Shown here piece after piece: positions 42,385 to 52,600 of a stretch of 64,000 nt of DNA. How positions within the stretch are numbered: the first letter of the stretch is position 1; each line of letters starts with the position of its first letter. The translations under genes and the position numbers were made by a program. Under the pieces are notes generated by a model. That model did not search any database. It saw nothing but the letters and a program-made list of their open reading frames with translations, and was not told where the DNA came from. Source of the DNA: DASUSH01 sp036375215 (GTDB taxonomy: Bacteria > Actinomycetota > Thermoleophilia > Solirubrobacterales > 70-9); the NCBI GenBank assembly GCA_036375215.1, contig DASUSH010000094.1:1-64000 (forward strand), written 5' to 3'.

Positions 42385-43107
42385 CTACGCGGCCTCGGCC
42401 TCGTCGGCGAGGTCGAGGATGAGGCGGCCGTCGCGGACGCTTCTGACCTGGAAGTCGAACGGGGCGCGCTCGCCGAGCTCGCGGAGGAGGTCGACCGGCT
42501 CGGACAGCTTCAGGTCGAGCGACGCCCGGCCCGCCGAGAACCGCGTCACCGAGATCTCGCTCGTCGCCTCGATCGCGCCGGCGGCGTCCTCGAACCCGAC
42601 GAGCTGGGAGAAGTCCGCGAGCGGCCCGATCTCCAGCTGGACGATGCCCTCGAAGAGGTCGGCGGGCGCCGCCGGGCGAACTCCGAACGTGCTCTCCGGC
42701 GCCTCCGCCGCGGTCTCGGCGGCAGCCGCGTGCTCGGCCGCCGGCACGGGCTCGCGCGAGCCCGCCCCCTTCGGGTCCGCGCCGGCGATCGACGCCGCCT
42801 GGCGCAGCGCCTGCATCCGCACCCGCGTGGCGTAGCCGCGCGCCTGCGCGCACACGTCGTCGATCTGCGCTCTCAGCGCCGCCAGCTCGCGCTCACGCTC
42901 CACGACCCGCCGCGAGAGGTGCGTCCCCACCCGGTCGAGCTCGTCGATCCGCGCGTAACTCTCGGTCAGGGCGGCGTCGCGGGCCGCGATCGCCTCGTCG
43001 CGGTCGGCGACGCCTCGGCGCCAGTACGACACCTCCTCGCCGCGCACGACGAGCCCCGCGTCGCGCTCCGCGAGCGCCGCGTCGCGTTCGGCGATCGCGC
43101 CGTCCAC
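42385..43107 (-). CDS. DivIVA-like coiled-coil protein with C-terminal alpha/beta domain
   Basis: From GTG 43107 the protein has 240 residues. Residues 1-95 form a heptad-rich coiled coil (AERDAALAERDAGLVVRGEE, RVVERERELAALRAQIDDV). An Ala/Glu linker follows. The last 100 residues (VQLEIGPLADFSQLVGFE, EISVTRFSAGRASLDLKL, PFDFQVRSVRDGRLILDL) suggest a beta-alpha-beta domain. The frame continues upstream of the GTG with ALFGYRPAEVD, the DivIVA-type N-terminal motif, up to a CTG at 43146 next to a GGAGG sequence. The real start is probably there, but no standard start codon exists. A role in cell pole or envelope organisation is only inference. Confidence 0.65.
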   Translation of the reverse strand: MDGAIAERDAALAERDAGLVVRGEEVSYWRRGVADRDEAIAARDAALTESYARIDELDRVGTHLSRRVVERERELAALRAQIDDVCAQARGYATRVRMQALRQAASIAGADPKGAGSREPVPAAEHAAAAETAAEAPESTFGVRPAAPADLFEGIVQLEIGPLADFSQLVGFEDAAGAIEATSEISVTRFSAGRASLDLKLSEPVDLLRELGERAPFDFQVRSVRDGRLILDLADEAEAA

Positions 43108-43198
43108 CTCCGCGGGGCGGTAGCCGAACAGCGCCCTTCTGAACAGGCCTCCTGCGATGGGCGAAAGCTAGGCGCGCCGTCGGACGAAGCCGCGGTCG

Positions 43199-43573
43199 TC
43201 AGAGCTCGAGCTTCGGCGCCTCGCCCCAGAGCTGCTCGAGCCGGTACAGCTCGCGGGTCTCGGGCACGAACACGTGCAGGACCGCGTCGAGGTAGTCGAG
43301 CAGGATCCAGCGCGCCTCGCGCTCGCCCTCGGCCCGGGCCGGCAGCAGGCCCTCCGCCTTCAGCTGCAGCCGTGCCTCGTCCGCGATCGCCTTCGCCAGG
43401 CGCTCGTTCCGCGCCGACGCCAGCACCAGGTAGTCCGTGTAGCCGACCAGCCCGCGCATGTCGAGGACGACGATGTCGGTCCCCTGCTTCGCGTCCGCGA
43501 TCGCCGCCAGTCGCCGCGCGAGCTCCTCCGTGTCGAGCGCCCGCTCGGCGCGGCTAGCCTCCATAGAGGCCAC
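43199..43573 (-). CDS. rsfS: Ribosomal silencing factor RsfS
   Basis: The 124-residue protein binds L14 and blocks subunit joining during starvation. Motifs include GTDIVVLDMRGLVGYTDYLVLASARNE (family core) and ARWILLDYLDAVLHVFVPETRELYRLEQLWG. It overlaps nadD by 20 bp at its 5' end, the conserved nadD-rsfS coupling. An alternative ATG at codon 4 would reduce the overlap. Confidence 0.96.
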   Translation of the reverse strand: MASMEASRAERALDTEELARRLAAIADAKQGTDIVVLDMRGLVGYTDYLVLASARNERLAKAIADEARLQLKAEGLLPARAEGEREARWILLDYLDAVLHVFVPETRELYRLEQLWGEAPKLEL

Positions 43574-44150
43574 GCTCCTCGATCAGCTCGACCACGGGGT
43601 CGGGCACCAGGTGGCGGATCGGCCGCCCCTCGCGCACCCGCTCGCGCACCTGCGACGACGAGACGCCGATCGCGGGCATCTCGACCGCCGCGGCCTCCCC
43701 GGCGCCGGCGCCGAGCCGCTCCAGCACCTCGTCGAGATCGGCGCGCATCACCTCGGCGCGCGGCGCGATCCCGAGCCGCGCCAGCTCGACGACCCGCTCG
43801 GGCCGCCGCCAGGACTCGAGGGCGAGCGCCGCGTCGGCCCCCATCAGCCAGACCAGCTCCGCCTCGGGCTCCTCCCCGTGGAGCGCCTCCAGCGTCTCAT
43901 AGGTGTAAGACGGCCCGTCCCGGCGCAGCTCCAGGTCCGAGACCTCCACCCCGTCCGCCGCGCCCGCCGCCAACCGCGCCATCTCGGCGCGCACGCCGGC
44001 GCCGGGGTCGTCGGCGATCGTCTTGTGGGGCGCGACGCCGGTCGGCATCAGGAGCACCCGCTCCAGGCCGAGCTGCCAGCGCGCCTCCTGGGCGAGCACG
44101 AGGTGGCCGAGATGGGGCGGGTTGAACGCCGAGCCGAGCACGCCCAACAC
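43554..44150 (-). CDS. nadD: Nicotinate-nucleotide adenylyltransferase
   Basis: The 198-residue protein makes deamido-NAD. The nucleotidyltransferase loop is GSAFNPPHLGHLVLAQEA, with HLGH as the H-x-G-H motif, and MPTGVAPHKTI and the C-terminal ISSSQVRERVREG-like VSSSQVRERVREGRPIRHL (I/V-S-S-T-x-I-R type). The start is GTG. It follows proA after 42 bp and overlaps rsfS. Confidence 0.96.
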   Translation of the reverse strand: MLGVLGSAFNPPHLGHLVLAQEARWQLGLERVLLMPTGVAPHKTIADDPGAGVRAEMARLAAGAADGVEVSDLELRRDGPSYTYETLEALHGEEPEAELVWLMGADAALALESWRRPERVVELARLGIAPRAEVMRADLDEVLERLGAGAGEAAAVEMPAIGVSSSQVRERVREGRPIRHLVPDPVVELIEERGLYGG

Positions 44151-44192
44151 CTTCGCCGGACCGGGAACGGTTTCCCCCGAGGCCGTATGCCG

Positions 44193-45458
44193 CTACTCCC
44201 GCACCTGGCCGGTGCCGTGGAGCACGTACTTCATCGTCGTCAGCTCGCGCAGCCCGATCGGGCCGCGAGCGTGCAGCTTCTGGGTCGAGTTGCCGATCTC
44301 GGCCCCCATCCCGAACACGAAGCCGTCGGTGAAGCGCGTTGAGGCGTTCACGTAGACGCAGGCCGCGTCGACGAGCCCGGTGAACTGCGATCCGACCTTG
44401 TCCGAGCCGGTCACGATCGCCTCCGAGTGCCCGCTGCCGTACTCATTCACGTGCTCGATCGCCTCCGCGAGCGAGTCGACGACCGCGACGGCCATCTTCA
44501 TGCCGAGGTACTCAGTCTCCCAGTCGGCCTCCGTCGCCTCGCCGACCTCGACGTCCCCGGCGGCCGCGCGCACGCGCCCGTCGCCGACGAGCTCGACCCC
44601 CGCCGCGCTCAGGTCGGCGAGGACCCCGGGCAGGAACGCTTCGGCGACGTCGGCGTGGACGAGGAGGGTCTCGGCCGAGTTGCAGACGCCGGGGCGGTCC
44701 ACCTTCGCGTTGAACGCGATCGCCCGCGCCATCTCGAGGTCGGCGTCCGCGTGGACGTAGACGTGGCAGTTGCCCGACGCGGCGTACATCACCGGCACCG
44801 TCGCGACCTCCGTGAGCGCCGCCTTCAGTCCCTCTCCGCCGCGCGGGATCAGCAGGTCGACGAGCCCGTCGGCGCTCGCCATCTCGGCGAGCTCGGAGCG
44901 CTCGCCGCTCGTCAGCAGCTCGACCGAGCCCTCGGGCAGCCCGGCCTCCGCCACCGCGTCCCGCATCACGGTCGCCAGCACCGCGTTCGAGCGGGCGGCG
45001 CTCGAGGAGCCGCGCAGCACGATCGCGTTGCCGCTCTTCAGGGTCAGCGCCGCGCAGTCGATCGTCACGTTCGGCCGCGCCTCGTAGACGACGCCGACGA
45101 CGCCCAGCGGCACCCGGACCTTGCGCAGCTCCACCCCGGAGGCGAGCGTGCGCTCCTCGAGGAGCTCGCCGACCGGGTCGGGCAGCGCGATGATCGCCCG
45201 CAGGCCCTCGGCCATCGCGGCAACCCGCGCCGGCGTCAGCGTCAGCCGGTCGAGCAGCGCCGCGTCGAGCCCGGCCCCGGCCCCGGCCTCGACGTCGGCC
45301 GCGTTCGCCTCGAGGATCTCGTCGGTCCGCTCGGCGAGCAGCTCGGCCGCGCGCTCGAGCGCCGCGTCCTTGGTCGCCGAATCGGCGGTCGCGAGCAGGT
45401 GCGAAGCCCGCTTCGCGGACTCGCAGACCTCGAGCGTGCTTCGCGTCGCGATCGCCAT
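44193..45458 (-). CDS. proA: Gamma-glutamyl phosphate reductase
   Basis: The 421-residue aldehyde-dehydrogenase-fold enzyme reduces glutamyl phosphate to glutamate semialdehyde in proline synthesis. The catalytic Cys is in VDRPGVCNSAETLLVH, with GVVYEARPNVTIDCAALTLKSGNA and LRGSSSAARSN as further signatures. TACCCT lies 6 nt before the ATG, so the mRNA may be leaderless. The VOC gene separates it from proB. Confidence 0.97.
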   Translation of the reverse strand: MAIATRSTLEVCESAKRASHLLATADSATKDAALERAAELLAERTDEILEANAADVEAGAGAGLDAALLDRLTLTPARVAAMAEGLRAIIALPDPVGELLEERTLASGVELRKVRVPLGVVGVVYEARPNVTIDCAALTLKSGNAIVLRGSSSAARSNAVLATVMRDAVAEAGLPEGSVELLTSGERSELAEMASADGLVDLLIPRGGEGLKAALTEVATVPVMYAASGNCHVYVHADADLEMARAIAFNAKVDRPGVCNSAETLLVHADVAEAFLPGVLADLSAAGVELVGDGRVRAAAGDVEVGEATEADWETEYLGMKMAVAVVDSLAEAIEHVNEYGSGHSEAIVTGSDKVGSQFTGLVDAACVYVNASTRFTDGFVFGMGAEIGNSTQKLHARGPIGLRELTTMKYVLHGTGQVRE

Positions 45459-45463
45459 GCTCG

Positions 45464-45470
45464 TAGGGTA
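45464..45470. promoter_or_regulatory. Overlapping divergent -10-like hexamers, proA and VOC gene
   Basis: On the minus strand TACCCT (45465-45470) ends 6 nt before the proA ATG. On the plus strand TAGGGT (45464-45469) lies about 40 nt before the VOC gene ATG. They overlap almost completely. Confidence 0.35.
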
Positions 45471-45508
45471 ACCATCCGGCCCGGCGCGGCCGGGGCACCG
45501 GCATTGCG

Positions 45509-45886
45509 ATGAGCGAGCTGATCCACACCTGCTACCGCATCGGCGACATCGACCGCTCGGTCGCCTTCTACGAGGCGCTCGGATTCGAGGAGCGGCGCCG
45601 CAAGCCGATCCGCGACGAGGCGATCAACGTCTTCATGGGCCTCCCCGGCGACGGCGACCGGCTCGAGCTGACCTACAACCACGGCGTCGACTCCTACGAC
45701 CTCGGCGACGGCTACAACCACGTCGCGATCACCGTCGACGACCTGCACGCGACCGTCGAGCGCCTCGCCGCCGCGGGGATCGAGCCCGAGAGACCCCCGT
45801 ACCGGGCCCGCAAGGGCGGCTCGCTGATCTGCTTCGTGCGCGACCCGGACGGGTACCGCGTCGAGCTGATCGAGCGGCGGATGTAG
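45509..45886 (+). CDS. VOC-family protein (glyoxalase I-like)
   Basis: The 125-residue protein has two beta-alpha-beta-beta-beta modules. The metal-binding residues of glyoxalase I are present: His in LIHTCYRIGDIDRS, Glu in RLELTYNHG, His in YNHVAITVDD and Glu in GYRVELIE. It could detoxify methylglyoxal, but other VOC activities are possible. It is transcribed opposite to proB and proA. Confidence 0.88.
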   Translation: MSELIHTCYRIGDIDRSVAFYEALGFEERRRKPIRDEAINVFMGLPGDGDRLELTYNHGVDSYDLGDGYNHVAITVDDLHATVERLAAAGIEPERPPYRARKGGSLICFVRDPDGYRVELIERRM

Positions 45887-45901
45887 ACCCGCCCCGACGC
45901 G

Positions 45902-46990
45902 CTACGCCAGCACGAAGTTGTCGCGGTGCACGGCCTCCTCGGAGGCGTGTGGCATCAGCTCGCGGACGCGGTCGGTGCGCATCCCCTTGATGCGGCCGAG
46001 CTCGTCGGCCGAGTAGTTGGCGATCCCCTTGCCGACGACCGTGCCGTCGCAGACCACCTCGACCGCGTCGCCGGCGCCGAACCGTCCCTCCACGGCGACG
46101 ATCCCGACCGGGAGCAGGCTCGAGCCGCGCTCGCGCAGCACCCGCGCGGCGCCCTCGTCGACGACGACGCGGCCGCGGGCCGGCTTCGCGTAGCGCAGCC
46201 AGAGCTTGAAGCTCGGCGTCCGCTCGGGCCGGGGCTCGAACCGCGTCCCGGTGCGCTCGCCGGCGACGGCCGCGAGGAGCGTCCCGGCGGCGGTGCCGTC
46301 GCAGATCACGACCGGGATGCCGGACGCGCTCGCCATCTCCGCCGCCGCCACCTTGCTCGACATGCCGCCGAGGCCGAAGGGCGAGGTCCCCTCGCCGATC
46401 TGGAGCGTCTCGAGTTGCGCGAAGTCGGTGACCGTCTCCACCAGCTCCGCATCGGGGTCGGTGCGCGGGTCGGCGGTGTGGAGGCCGTCGACGTCGGAGA
46501 GCAGGACGAGCAGGCGCGCCTCCAGCAGGATCGCCACCTGGGCGGAGAGGAAGTCGTTGTCGCCGAACGTGATCTCGTCGGTGGCCGTGGTGTCGTTCTC
46601 GTTCACGACCGGGACCACGCGCCACTCGAGCAGCCGCCGCAGCGTCCGCCTGGCGTTGACGTAGTTGGAGCGCGCCGCGATGTCCATCGAGGTGAGCAGC
46701 ACCTGCGCCGCGTGCACGTCGCCGCGCCCGAGCCGCTCCTCGTAGGCGCGGAAGAGCGAGCCCTGGCCGACCGCCGACGCCGCCTGCAGCTCGTCGATCG
46801 CCTTCGGCCGCTCGGCGAGGCCCATCACCCGCCGCCCGCGGGCGATCGCGCCCGAGGTCACCATCGCGACGTCCTCCCCGCCCCCGTGCAGCTCGACGAC
46901 CTGCGCGCAGACGGAGTCGAGCACGTCCGAGCGCAGCTCGCCGCCCTCGGCGGCGACGATCGAGGAGCCCAGCTTGGCGACGACGGTCAT
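45902..46990 (-). CDS. proB: Glutamate 5-kinase
   Basis: The 362-residue enzyme phosphorylates glutamate as the first step of proline synthesis. The amino-acid kinase domain has VVAKLGSSIVA, MVTSGAIARGR, VPVVNENDTTATDEI, and FGLGGMSSKVAAAEMA. A C-terminal PUA domain begins at about residue 275 (ARGRVVVDEGAARVL). A TAGACT box ends 9 nt before the ATG. It stands before proA with the VOC gene between them. Confidence 0.97.
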   Translation of the reverse strand: MTVVAKLGSSIVAAEGGELRSDVLDSVCAQVVELHGGGEDVAMVTSGAIARGRRVMGLAERPKAIDELQAASAVGQGSLFRAYEERLGRGDVHAAQVLLTSMDIAARSNYVNARRTLRRLLEWRVVPVVNENDTTATDEITFGDNDFLSAQVAILLEARLLVLLSDVDGLHTADPRTDPDAELVETVTDFAQLETLQIGEGTSPFGLGGMSSKVAAAEMASASGIPVVICDGTAAGTLLAAVAGERTGTRFEPRPERTPSFKLWLRYAKPARGRVVVDEGAARVLRERGSSLLPVGIVAVEGRFGAGDAVEVVCDGTVVGKGIANYSADELGRIKGMRTDRVRELMPHASEEAVHRDNFVLA

Positions 46991-46999
46991 TCCGCGGCC

Positions 47000-47005
47000 A
47001 GTCTA
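47000..47005 (-). promoter_or_regulatory. -10-like hexamer for proB
   Basis: TAGACT on the minus strand ends 9 nt before the proB ATG, separating proB transcription from the exported enzyme block upstream. Confidence 0.4.
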
Positions 47006-47024
47006 GGAATGGACGGGTCCTGCG

Positions 47025-49685
47025 CTAGGGCGTCGAGTTGCCGCAGGCGTCGGTGACCGCGACGTCCGCGATCTGCGCCCCGGCGGGCACCCGCGCCTCG
47101 AAGCCGAGTCCCTGGTCGTCCGGCCGCGCGACCACCTCGCGGCCGCCCGCGAGCGTGATCCGCGCCTCGCCGTCGCGGACCCGCCGCGGCAGCGCCAGGA
47201 TCGCCGGGCCGGGATCCGGGTAGCGCGCGCGGACCCGCGCGACGCCACCGTCGGCGACCGCGTCGATCACCTCGAGCGGCTCCGTCGGCCCCAGCTCGAA
47301 CTCGTCCGAGGTCGCGGCGTACTCCTCGGGCGCGCCGGCCGGCGCGGTCACCGCCCGCCCGGTCACGACGAACCGGTAGGTGCCGAGCGGCTCGCAGCTC
47401 GAGAACTGCCAGGTCTCGGTCCAGGCCCCGGCCTGGTTGTCGTAGACGGTCACGTCCTCCGGCCCGTCCTCGGTCCCGACCGTCACCCACTCGCCGCCCT
47501 GGAGACGCTGGAGCGAGACGAAGGTCTCCCCGCGGGTAGCGTCGACGCTCGGGTCACCCCCCTTCCAGGTGAAGCTCACGCGGTCGAACCGGCGCGCGTC
47601 GCCGGGCTCGGCGACCACGGCGCCGGCGTCGGGCGTGGGGACCGGGTTCGCCGAGTTCGGGACGTCGAAGCCGACCGGCGCGGGCTCCGGGTCGCTCGCC
47701 GGCGCCTCGCCACCGCCCACGACCGCCGGCACGAGCGAGGTGGCCGTGTCGCGCAGCAGCGGGCCCTGGTGGCGGCCGAACAGCGTGAAGCTGCCCTCGT
47801 ACGCGCAGGCGTCGTACTCCTCCGGGGTCGAGGTGTAGGAGAGGTAGCCGTTGGAGAGCCCGGCGATCACGGTGCCGTCGAGCTCGCCGCCGGCCGCGTC
47901 GGTCACGGCCGCGGAGATCCTCCGCCCCATCTGCGTCGTGATCTCGAACGGCATCGCCGCGATCGCGGTGTCGCCGATCCGCAGCAGCGAGATCGGGGCG
48001 GTCTGCGGCACGAGCCCCACGCCCGCGATCAGCGGGAACTTCGCGCCCTGGCCCGGGCCAGCGACGTTCTCGACCGGCGAGCAGAAGCCCTCCTGGACGA
48101 TGCCCGCGCCGAGCGCCGTGATCGGCCCGACCGGCATGCCGTCGGCCTCGTCGCCGTCGAACAGCTTGAAGACCTGGTGCGCCTCGAGCTCGAGGTCGCC
48201 CGCGAGGTGGCCGCCCGCGTCCTCCCACGCCGCCACGATCCCGCCGGCGACCTTCAACCCCGTCATGTTCGCGCTGGCGGCGGAGCTGTTCACGTAGTCG
48301 AGCGGCTCACCGTCGGGCGCGGGCGAGCCGCCGTTCGGGCTGACGTCGCCCTCGGCCCCGTTCGACCAGACGAGGGTGCCGCCGACCTCGTCCTCGACGA
48401 GCCGCTCGGTGGTGGCGGCGTTATCGCCCGAGAACAGCAGATTGGAGTCGCCGAACGAGGTCGGGTGAACAGCGAAGTTCGACCACGTCCCGATCGGCGC
48501 GCCGTCGGTCCCGTCGGCCCGGACCACGGTCACGGTCCGGTTCAGCTTCAGCTCCTGCTCGCGCGCGTCGGGCACGTCCTCGTTGCGCTGGAACGCCTCG
48601 AAGGCGCGGTTGTTGGAGGCGCCGTCGAGCTCGCTCGTGCCGAGCCCGACCCGCGCCGGCTCGAGCGACCGGTCGGCCTCGACGATCGCCTCGGCGATGC
48701 CGTCGGCGGTGATGCCGAACACGCGCGGGTCGAAGAAGTCGCCGCCGAGTGCCTGGTAGCCCAGGTTGTCCGCCGGCCAGATCGGCCCGGTGGCCGAGTG
48801 GCTGTGGGTGGCCGAGATCACGATGTGGTCGGCGGCGATCCCCGTGGCGGCGATCCGGTCCTGGACCGCCTGGACCAGCGCGTACGGGAGCCCGCCGAGG
48901 TCCGCCTGGACGAGCGCGAACTTCTCGCCCTCGCGCTCGATCACGATCGCGCTCGCGCGCAGCCGGGTGTGGATCCCCTCGCTGGGCTCGAAGGTCTTCG
49001 CGTAGAGGTTTTGGTCGGGCGCCGGGTCCGCGACGACCTGCATCGCGTCCTCGGGGCTCTGCGGCGGGTCCGCGACCCGCGAGCGCGCGGTGTACGCGAA
49101 CATCGGCGTCCCGACGGGCGGGGTGATGTCGGCGACCGCCGCGCCGGCCTTCAGCTTGGTGGGCCCGGGCTCCGGGTCGGGATCGGGATCGGGCCCCGGT
49201 CCGGGGCCGGGCGCGCCAGGGCCGGGCGCGGGCAGCGCGCCGTCACCGCCGCCCTCGCCGGGGCGCTGGCAGAGGTCCTGGTCGGCGGCGAGCGGCCGCT
49301 GCGCGGCATCGCCGCGCGTGCCGCCGCGCCCGCCGTCGTCGACCTTGGCCCGGACGGTGATCGTGAGGAGCTCGCAGCGCGCGCTGGCGCCCTCGAGCGC
49401 GGCGCGGCCGGGGGCGGTGAGCGGCAGGAGCGCGTTGCGCGAGCCGCCCTTGGCGAAGCGCACGCGCTCGCGCCCGCTGAGGCGCCGGGTGCCGGGCGCG
49501 CTTGCGGTGAGCTCGACGCGCGCCGGCTCGGCGACGCGGACCCGCACGGCGATCGTGCCGGTCGCGAGCGCCTTGCCCTGGTCGGCGGTCTTGATCTTCA
49601 CGGCGTCGGCGGCGGCCGAGGCGCCCGCCGGCGCGAGGAGGAGCGCGGTAGCCGCGATGGCGGCGGTGGTCGCTCGGCGGCGCAT
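47025..49685 (-). CDS. Secreted neutral ceramidase-like hydrolase
   Basis: This 886-residue protein has a signal peptide (AAIAATALLLAPAGASAAA), an N-terminal region of about 130 residues (a beta-type domain and a Pro/Gly linker), then the neutral/alkaline ceramidase domain. Key motifs: AGAAVADITPPVGTPMF, SATHSHSATGP (zinc His), NFAVHPTSFGDSN (second zinc His), and NGAEGDVSPNGG, which holds the nucleophilic Ser region GDVSP of neutral ceramidases. A C-terminal Ig-like part follows. It would hydrolyse the amide bond of ceramide outside the cell. Its ATG overlaps the stop of the preceding gene (TGATG), so they are coupled. Confidence 0.86.
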   Translation of the reverse strand: MRRRATTAAIAATALLLAPAGASAAADAVKIKTADQGKALATGTIAVRVRVAEPARVELTASAPGTRRLSGRERVRFAKGGSRNALLPLTAPGRAALEGASARCELLTITVRAKVDDGGRGGTRGDAAQRPLAADQDLCQRPGEGGGDGALPAPGPGAPGPGPGPDPDPDPEPGPTKLKAGAAVADITPPVGTPMFAYTARSRVADPPQSPEDAMQVVADPAPDQNLYAKTFEPSEGIHTRLRASAIVIEREGEKFALVQADLGGLPYALVQAVQDRIAATGIAADHIVISATHSHSATGPIWPADNLGYQALGGDFFDPRVFGITADGIAEAIVEADRSLEPARVGLGTSELDGASNNRAFEAFQRNEDVPDAREQELKLNRTVTVVRADGTDGAPIGTWSNFAVHPTSFGDSNLLFSGDNAATTERLVEDEVGGTLVWSNGAEGDVSPNGGSPAPDGEPLDYVNSSAASANMTGLKVAGGIVAAWEDAGGHLAGDLELEAHQVFKLFDGDEADGMPVGPITALGAGIVQEGFCSPVENVAGPGQGAKFPLIAGVGLVPQTAPISLLRIGDTAIAAMPFEITTQMGRRISAAVTDAAGGELDGTVIAGLSNGYLSYTSTPEEYDACAYEGSFTLFGRHQGPLLRDTATSLVPAVVGGGEAPASDPEPAPVGFDVPNSANPVPTPDAGAVVAEPGDARRFDRVSFTWKGGDPSVDATRGETFVSLQRLQGGEWVTVGTEDGPEDVTVYDNQAGAWTETWQFSSCEPLGTYRFVVTGRAVTAPAGAPEEYAATSDEFELGPTEPLEVIDAVADGGVARVRARYPDPGPAILALPRRVRDGEARITLAGGREVVARPDDQGLGFEARVPAGAQIADVAVTDACGNSTP

Positions 49686-52600
49686 CAGCCCCGCCCCCTG
49701 ACTTTCTCGCAGCCGGTGACGGTGTCGGCGCGGTCGGCGCGGGCGACGTCGCCCTTGCCCGGCCCGCAGGCGATCTCGTCGGCGCCGGCGCCGCCGGCGA
49801 TCACGTCGTTCCCGGGGCCGCCGGTCAGGCGGTCGTCGCCGCCCTTGCCGGAGATGCGGTCGTCGCCGCGGCCGCCGGCGATGCAGTCGTCGCCGGCCGT
49901 CCCCTCGAGGCGCTCGTCGCGGCGCGTGCCGCGGGTGCAGGCCGGTGGCACCGTGCCGGGCCCGGGGAGCGGTCCGGCCGCGCCGTCGTCGCCGGCGTTC
50001 GGCAGGGTGCCGTCGCCGCCGGTGTCGCCTGGCGGCGGGTCCCCTGGCGGCGGGTCCCCTGGCGGCGGGTCGGCCGGCGGCGGCTCCTCGGTCGGCGGGT
50101 CGCCGAAGCAGGCCTCGGTCGCGGCCGGCGGCTCCGCCGCGGCGCCGACGGCCGTCACCGACCCGGCGCCGTTGAAGTTCCCGTACTCGTCCTCGACGCA
50201 GCCCGCGCCGACGAAGGCGCTCTCGCCCTCGCCGAGCGCCCGCTCGGTCACCCAGCGGTCGCCCTGCCGCGTCGCCGCCACGTCCTCGGCCTCGCCGCCG
50301 GCGCCGACGAACGTGACCCGCGCGCGGGCCGCCTCGCCGGAGTCGAGCCAGGGCCGGAACGAGCAGGTGAAGCAGAATGTCTCGGACTCGCCGCGGGCGG
50401 TCAGCGTCGTGCGCTCGTCGCGGATGAACTGCGCGGCGCGCGGGTCACCCGCGTAGCTGTCCGGGTAGTCGACCGACCCGGTCGCGCCCTCGGCGCTCGG
50501 CTCGGGCCCCGTGGCGGCGAAGCTCACTGTCCCGCCGGGATCGGCGCGCAGGTCGCTCACCGTGATCCCGTCCCACGGCAGCACCTCGAAGGTCTTCGAC
50601 TCGATCTCGTACGGGACAACGGCGCCGCCCTCGCGCCGCTCGCCGGCGACGACGAACTTGTAGGTGCCCGCCGGGGTGGCGCGCTCGGGCCGGCCCACGT
50701 CGAACGGCGCGACGAAGGCCTCGAAGTGCGCGGTCCAGCGCCACTCCTGCTGCCCGGCCGCGTAGCCGGGCGCCGACTCCAGGCCGCTCGGGAACTCGAC
50801 CGTGACCGGCAGCTCGCCGGACTGGTCGGCCCACTGCTCCCAGCCGTCCGCGGTGCGGCGCAGCACCTGGACCTCCGGGTCGTCGGTGTAGTTGGAGCCG
50901 CCGACCCAGGTGAAGAAGGTCGCGTCGAAGCGCTCGACGTCCTCGGGCTGGCCGTCCTCGGTCGCGCCGGCCTCGCCGCCGTCGTCGGGCAGCGCGGCCT
51001 CGTAGGCCTCAATCGCGGCGGTGCCGGCGTCGCCGAGCGCCTGCGCGCGCACGTCGTTGATCGCCTGGTCGGCCTCGGCCTTCGCCGCGAGCGCCTGCTC
51101 CTGGACCTGGTCGGTCGGGAGCTCGACGTCGGCGTCCTTGAGCTGGCGGCCGAGGGTGACGAGGCGGGAGGCCATGTAGTCGCTCGAGTGCGGGCCCCAG
51201 CCGGTCAGCGCCTTGCGGTAGTGGTCGCCGCGCTGGTATTCGCGATAGCTCGCGATGTAGCCGTTGTAGTCGTTCGCCATCGAGATCGGCACGGTCAGCG
51301 TGTAGCCGAGTGCCGCCGATGTGTCGTCGTCGTCGTGACTGAAGTTGCCCTTGATCTCGGTGACCTCGGTCGGCTCGGACTCGGCGGTCAGCACGTTCTC
51401 CGCGTCGTTCCAGCCATTCGCCGGGTTCAGGACCTGCGCCCGCATCCGGCGGAGCTCGTGGTCGGACACCGGCGGCAGCGTCTGCGCGGGATCGCCGGGG
51501 TTGGGGCAGTCCCAGGTGCCGGTGCCGCTCGCTCCGGGCTCGTCGTAGGGCCGGTAGGTGCCGTCGCCGCGCTTCGTGCAGCGCGCGCCCCAGTCGTAGC
51601 CCAACCACTCGTCGCCGGCGACCGTGTTCGTCCGCGTCTCGATGTTCTTCGACTGGTCGAACCACTGCTCGCAGGAGCAGATCGGCAGGTAGATCTCGCC
51701 GAGCCGGATCCCCTGGAGGTGGATGTCGATGTCCTCCTCGAGCCCGGTGTACGCCGGCGCCGAGTAGTTCTCCGGCACCGGGATGCCGAGCTCCTGGAAG
51801 TCGTCGGTGGTGAGGCCGGGGTCGCCGTCCTGGTCGGCGGGCGGCACGTCGGGCAGGCCGAGCGCGTCGGAGAAGCTCGAGAGGCCGCCCGGCAGGCGCT
51901 GGCAGTCGGGCAGGCCCGCGATCGGGACGCCGGCCGCGTCGCCGAGCACCGAATCGGTGCGGCAGTTCGAGACGCCGGGGTACGGGTGCGAGAACGGGCC
52001 CGGGAACCAGCGATCGGACATCTGAACGGGGACGTCGGAGGCGAACGGGACGAACCGCTCGGGGTCGTCCGGGGTTCCCGCCTCGACGTCGCGCCAGACG
52101 TCGACGACCTTCTTCGACATCAGGCTGGCGCCGTACTCGGCCTGGGCGTAGTCGCGGTGGGTGAACTCGAGCCGCTCGTGGAGCGAGTGGTAGGTCGAGC
52201 GCTCGGGCTCGGCCGTGCCGACGGCGCCCTGGGTGTAGACGGTGAGCGCGCCGGTGGCGCGGTCGGTCATCCGCTCGAGCGGCGCGACGTAGTCGCCGGA
52301 GAGCAGGTCGTTGCCCTCGAGGAACTCGGGGTGCAGGCTGAAGTTGACGAGGTTCGCGAGCGGCTTGCCGTCGAGCGTGTCGAACCGGATCACGGTCAGG
52401 TCGTGGTCGGTCTCGTCGTTCGGGTAGCCCGCCGGCGTGCCGTCGTCGGCGACGGCGGGGCCGAACGAGTGGCGGTGGGTCTTGTCGAAGGAGCCGACCG
52501 AGGCGCCGACGCGCACCGGCTCGCGCGCGGCGCAGGCCTTCACGACTGCCTCCGCGATGCGCTCGGCGAGGTAGTTGTAGAAGCGGACGTCGAAGACGTC

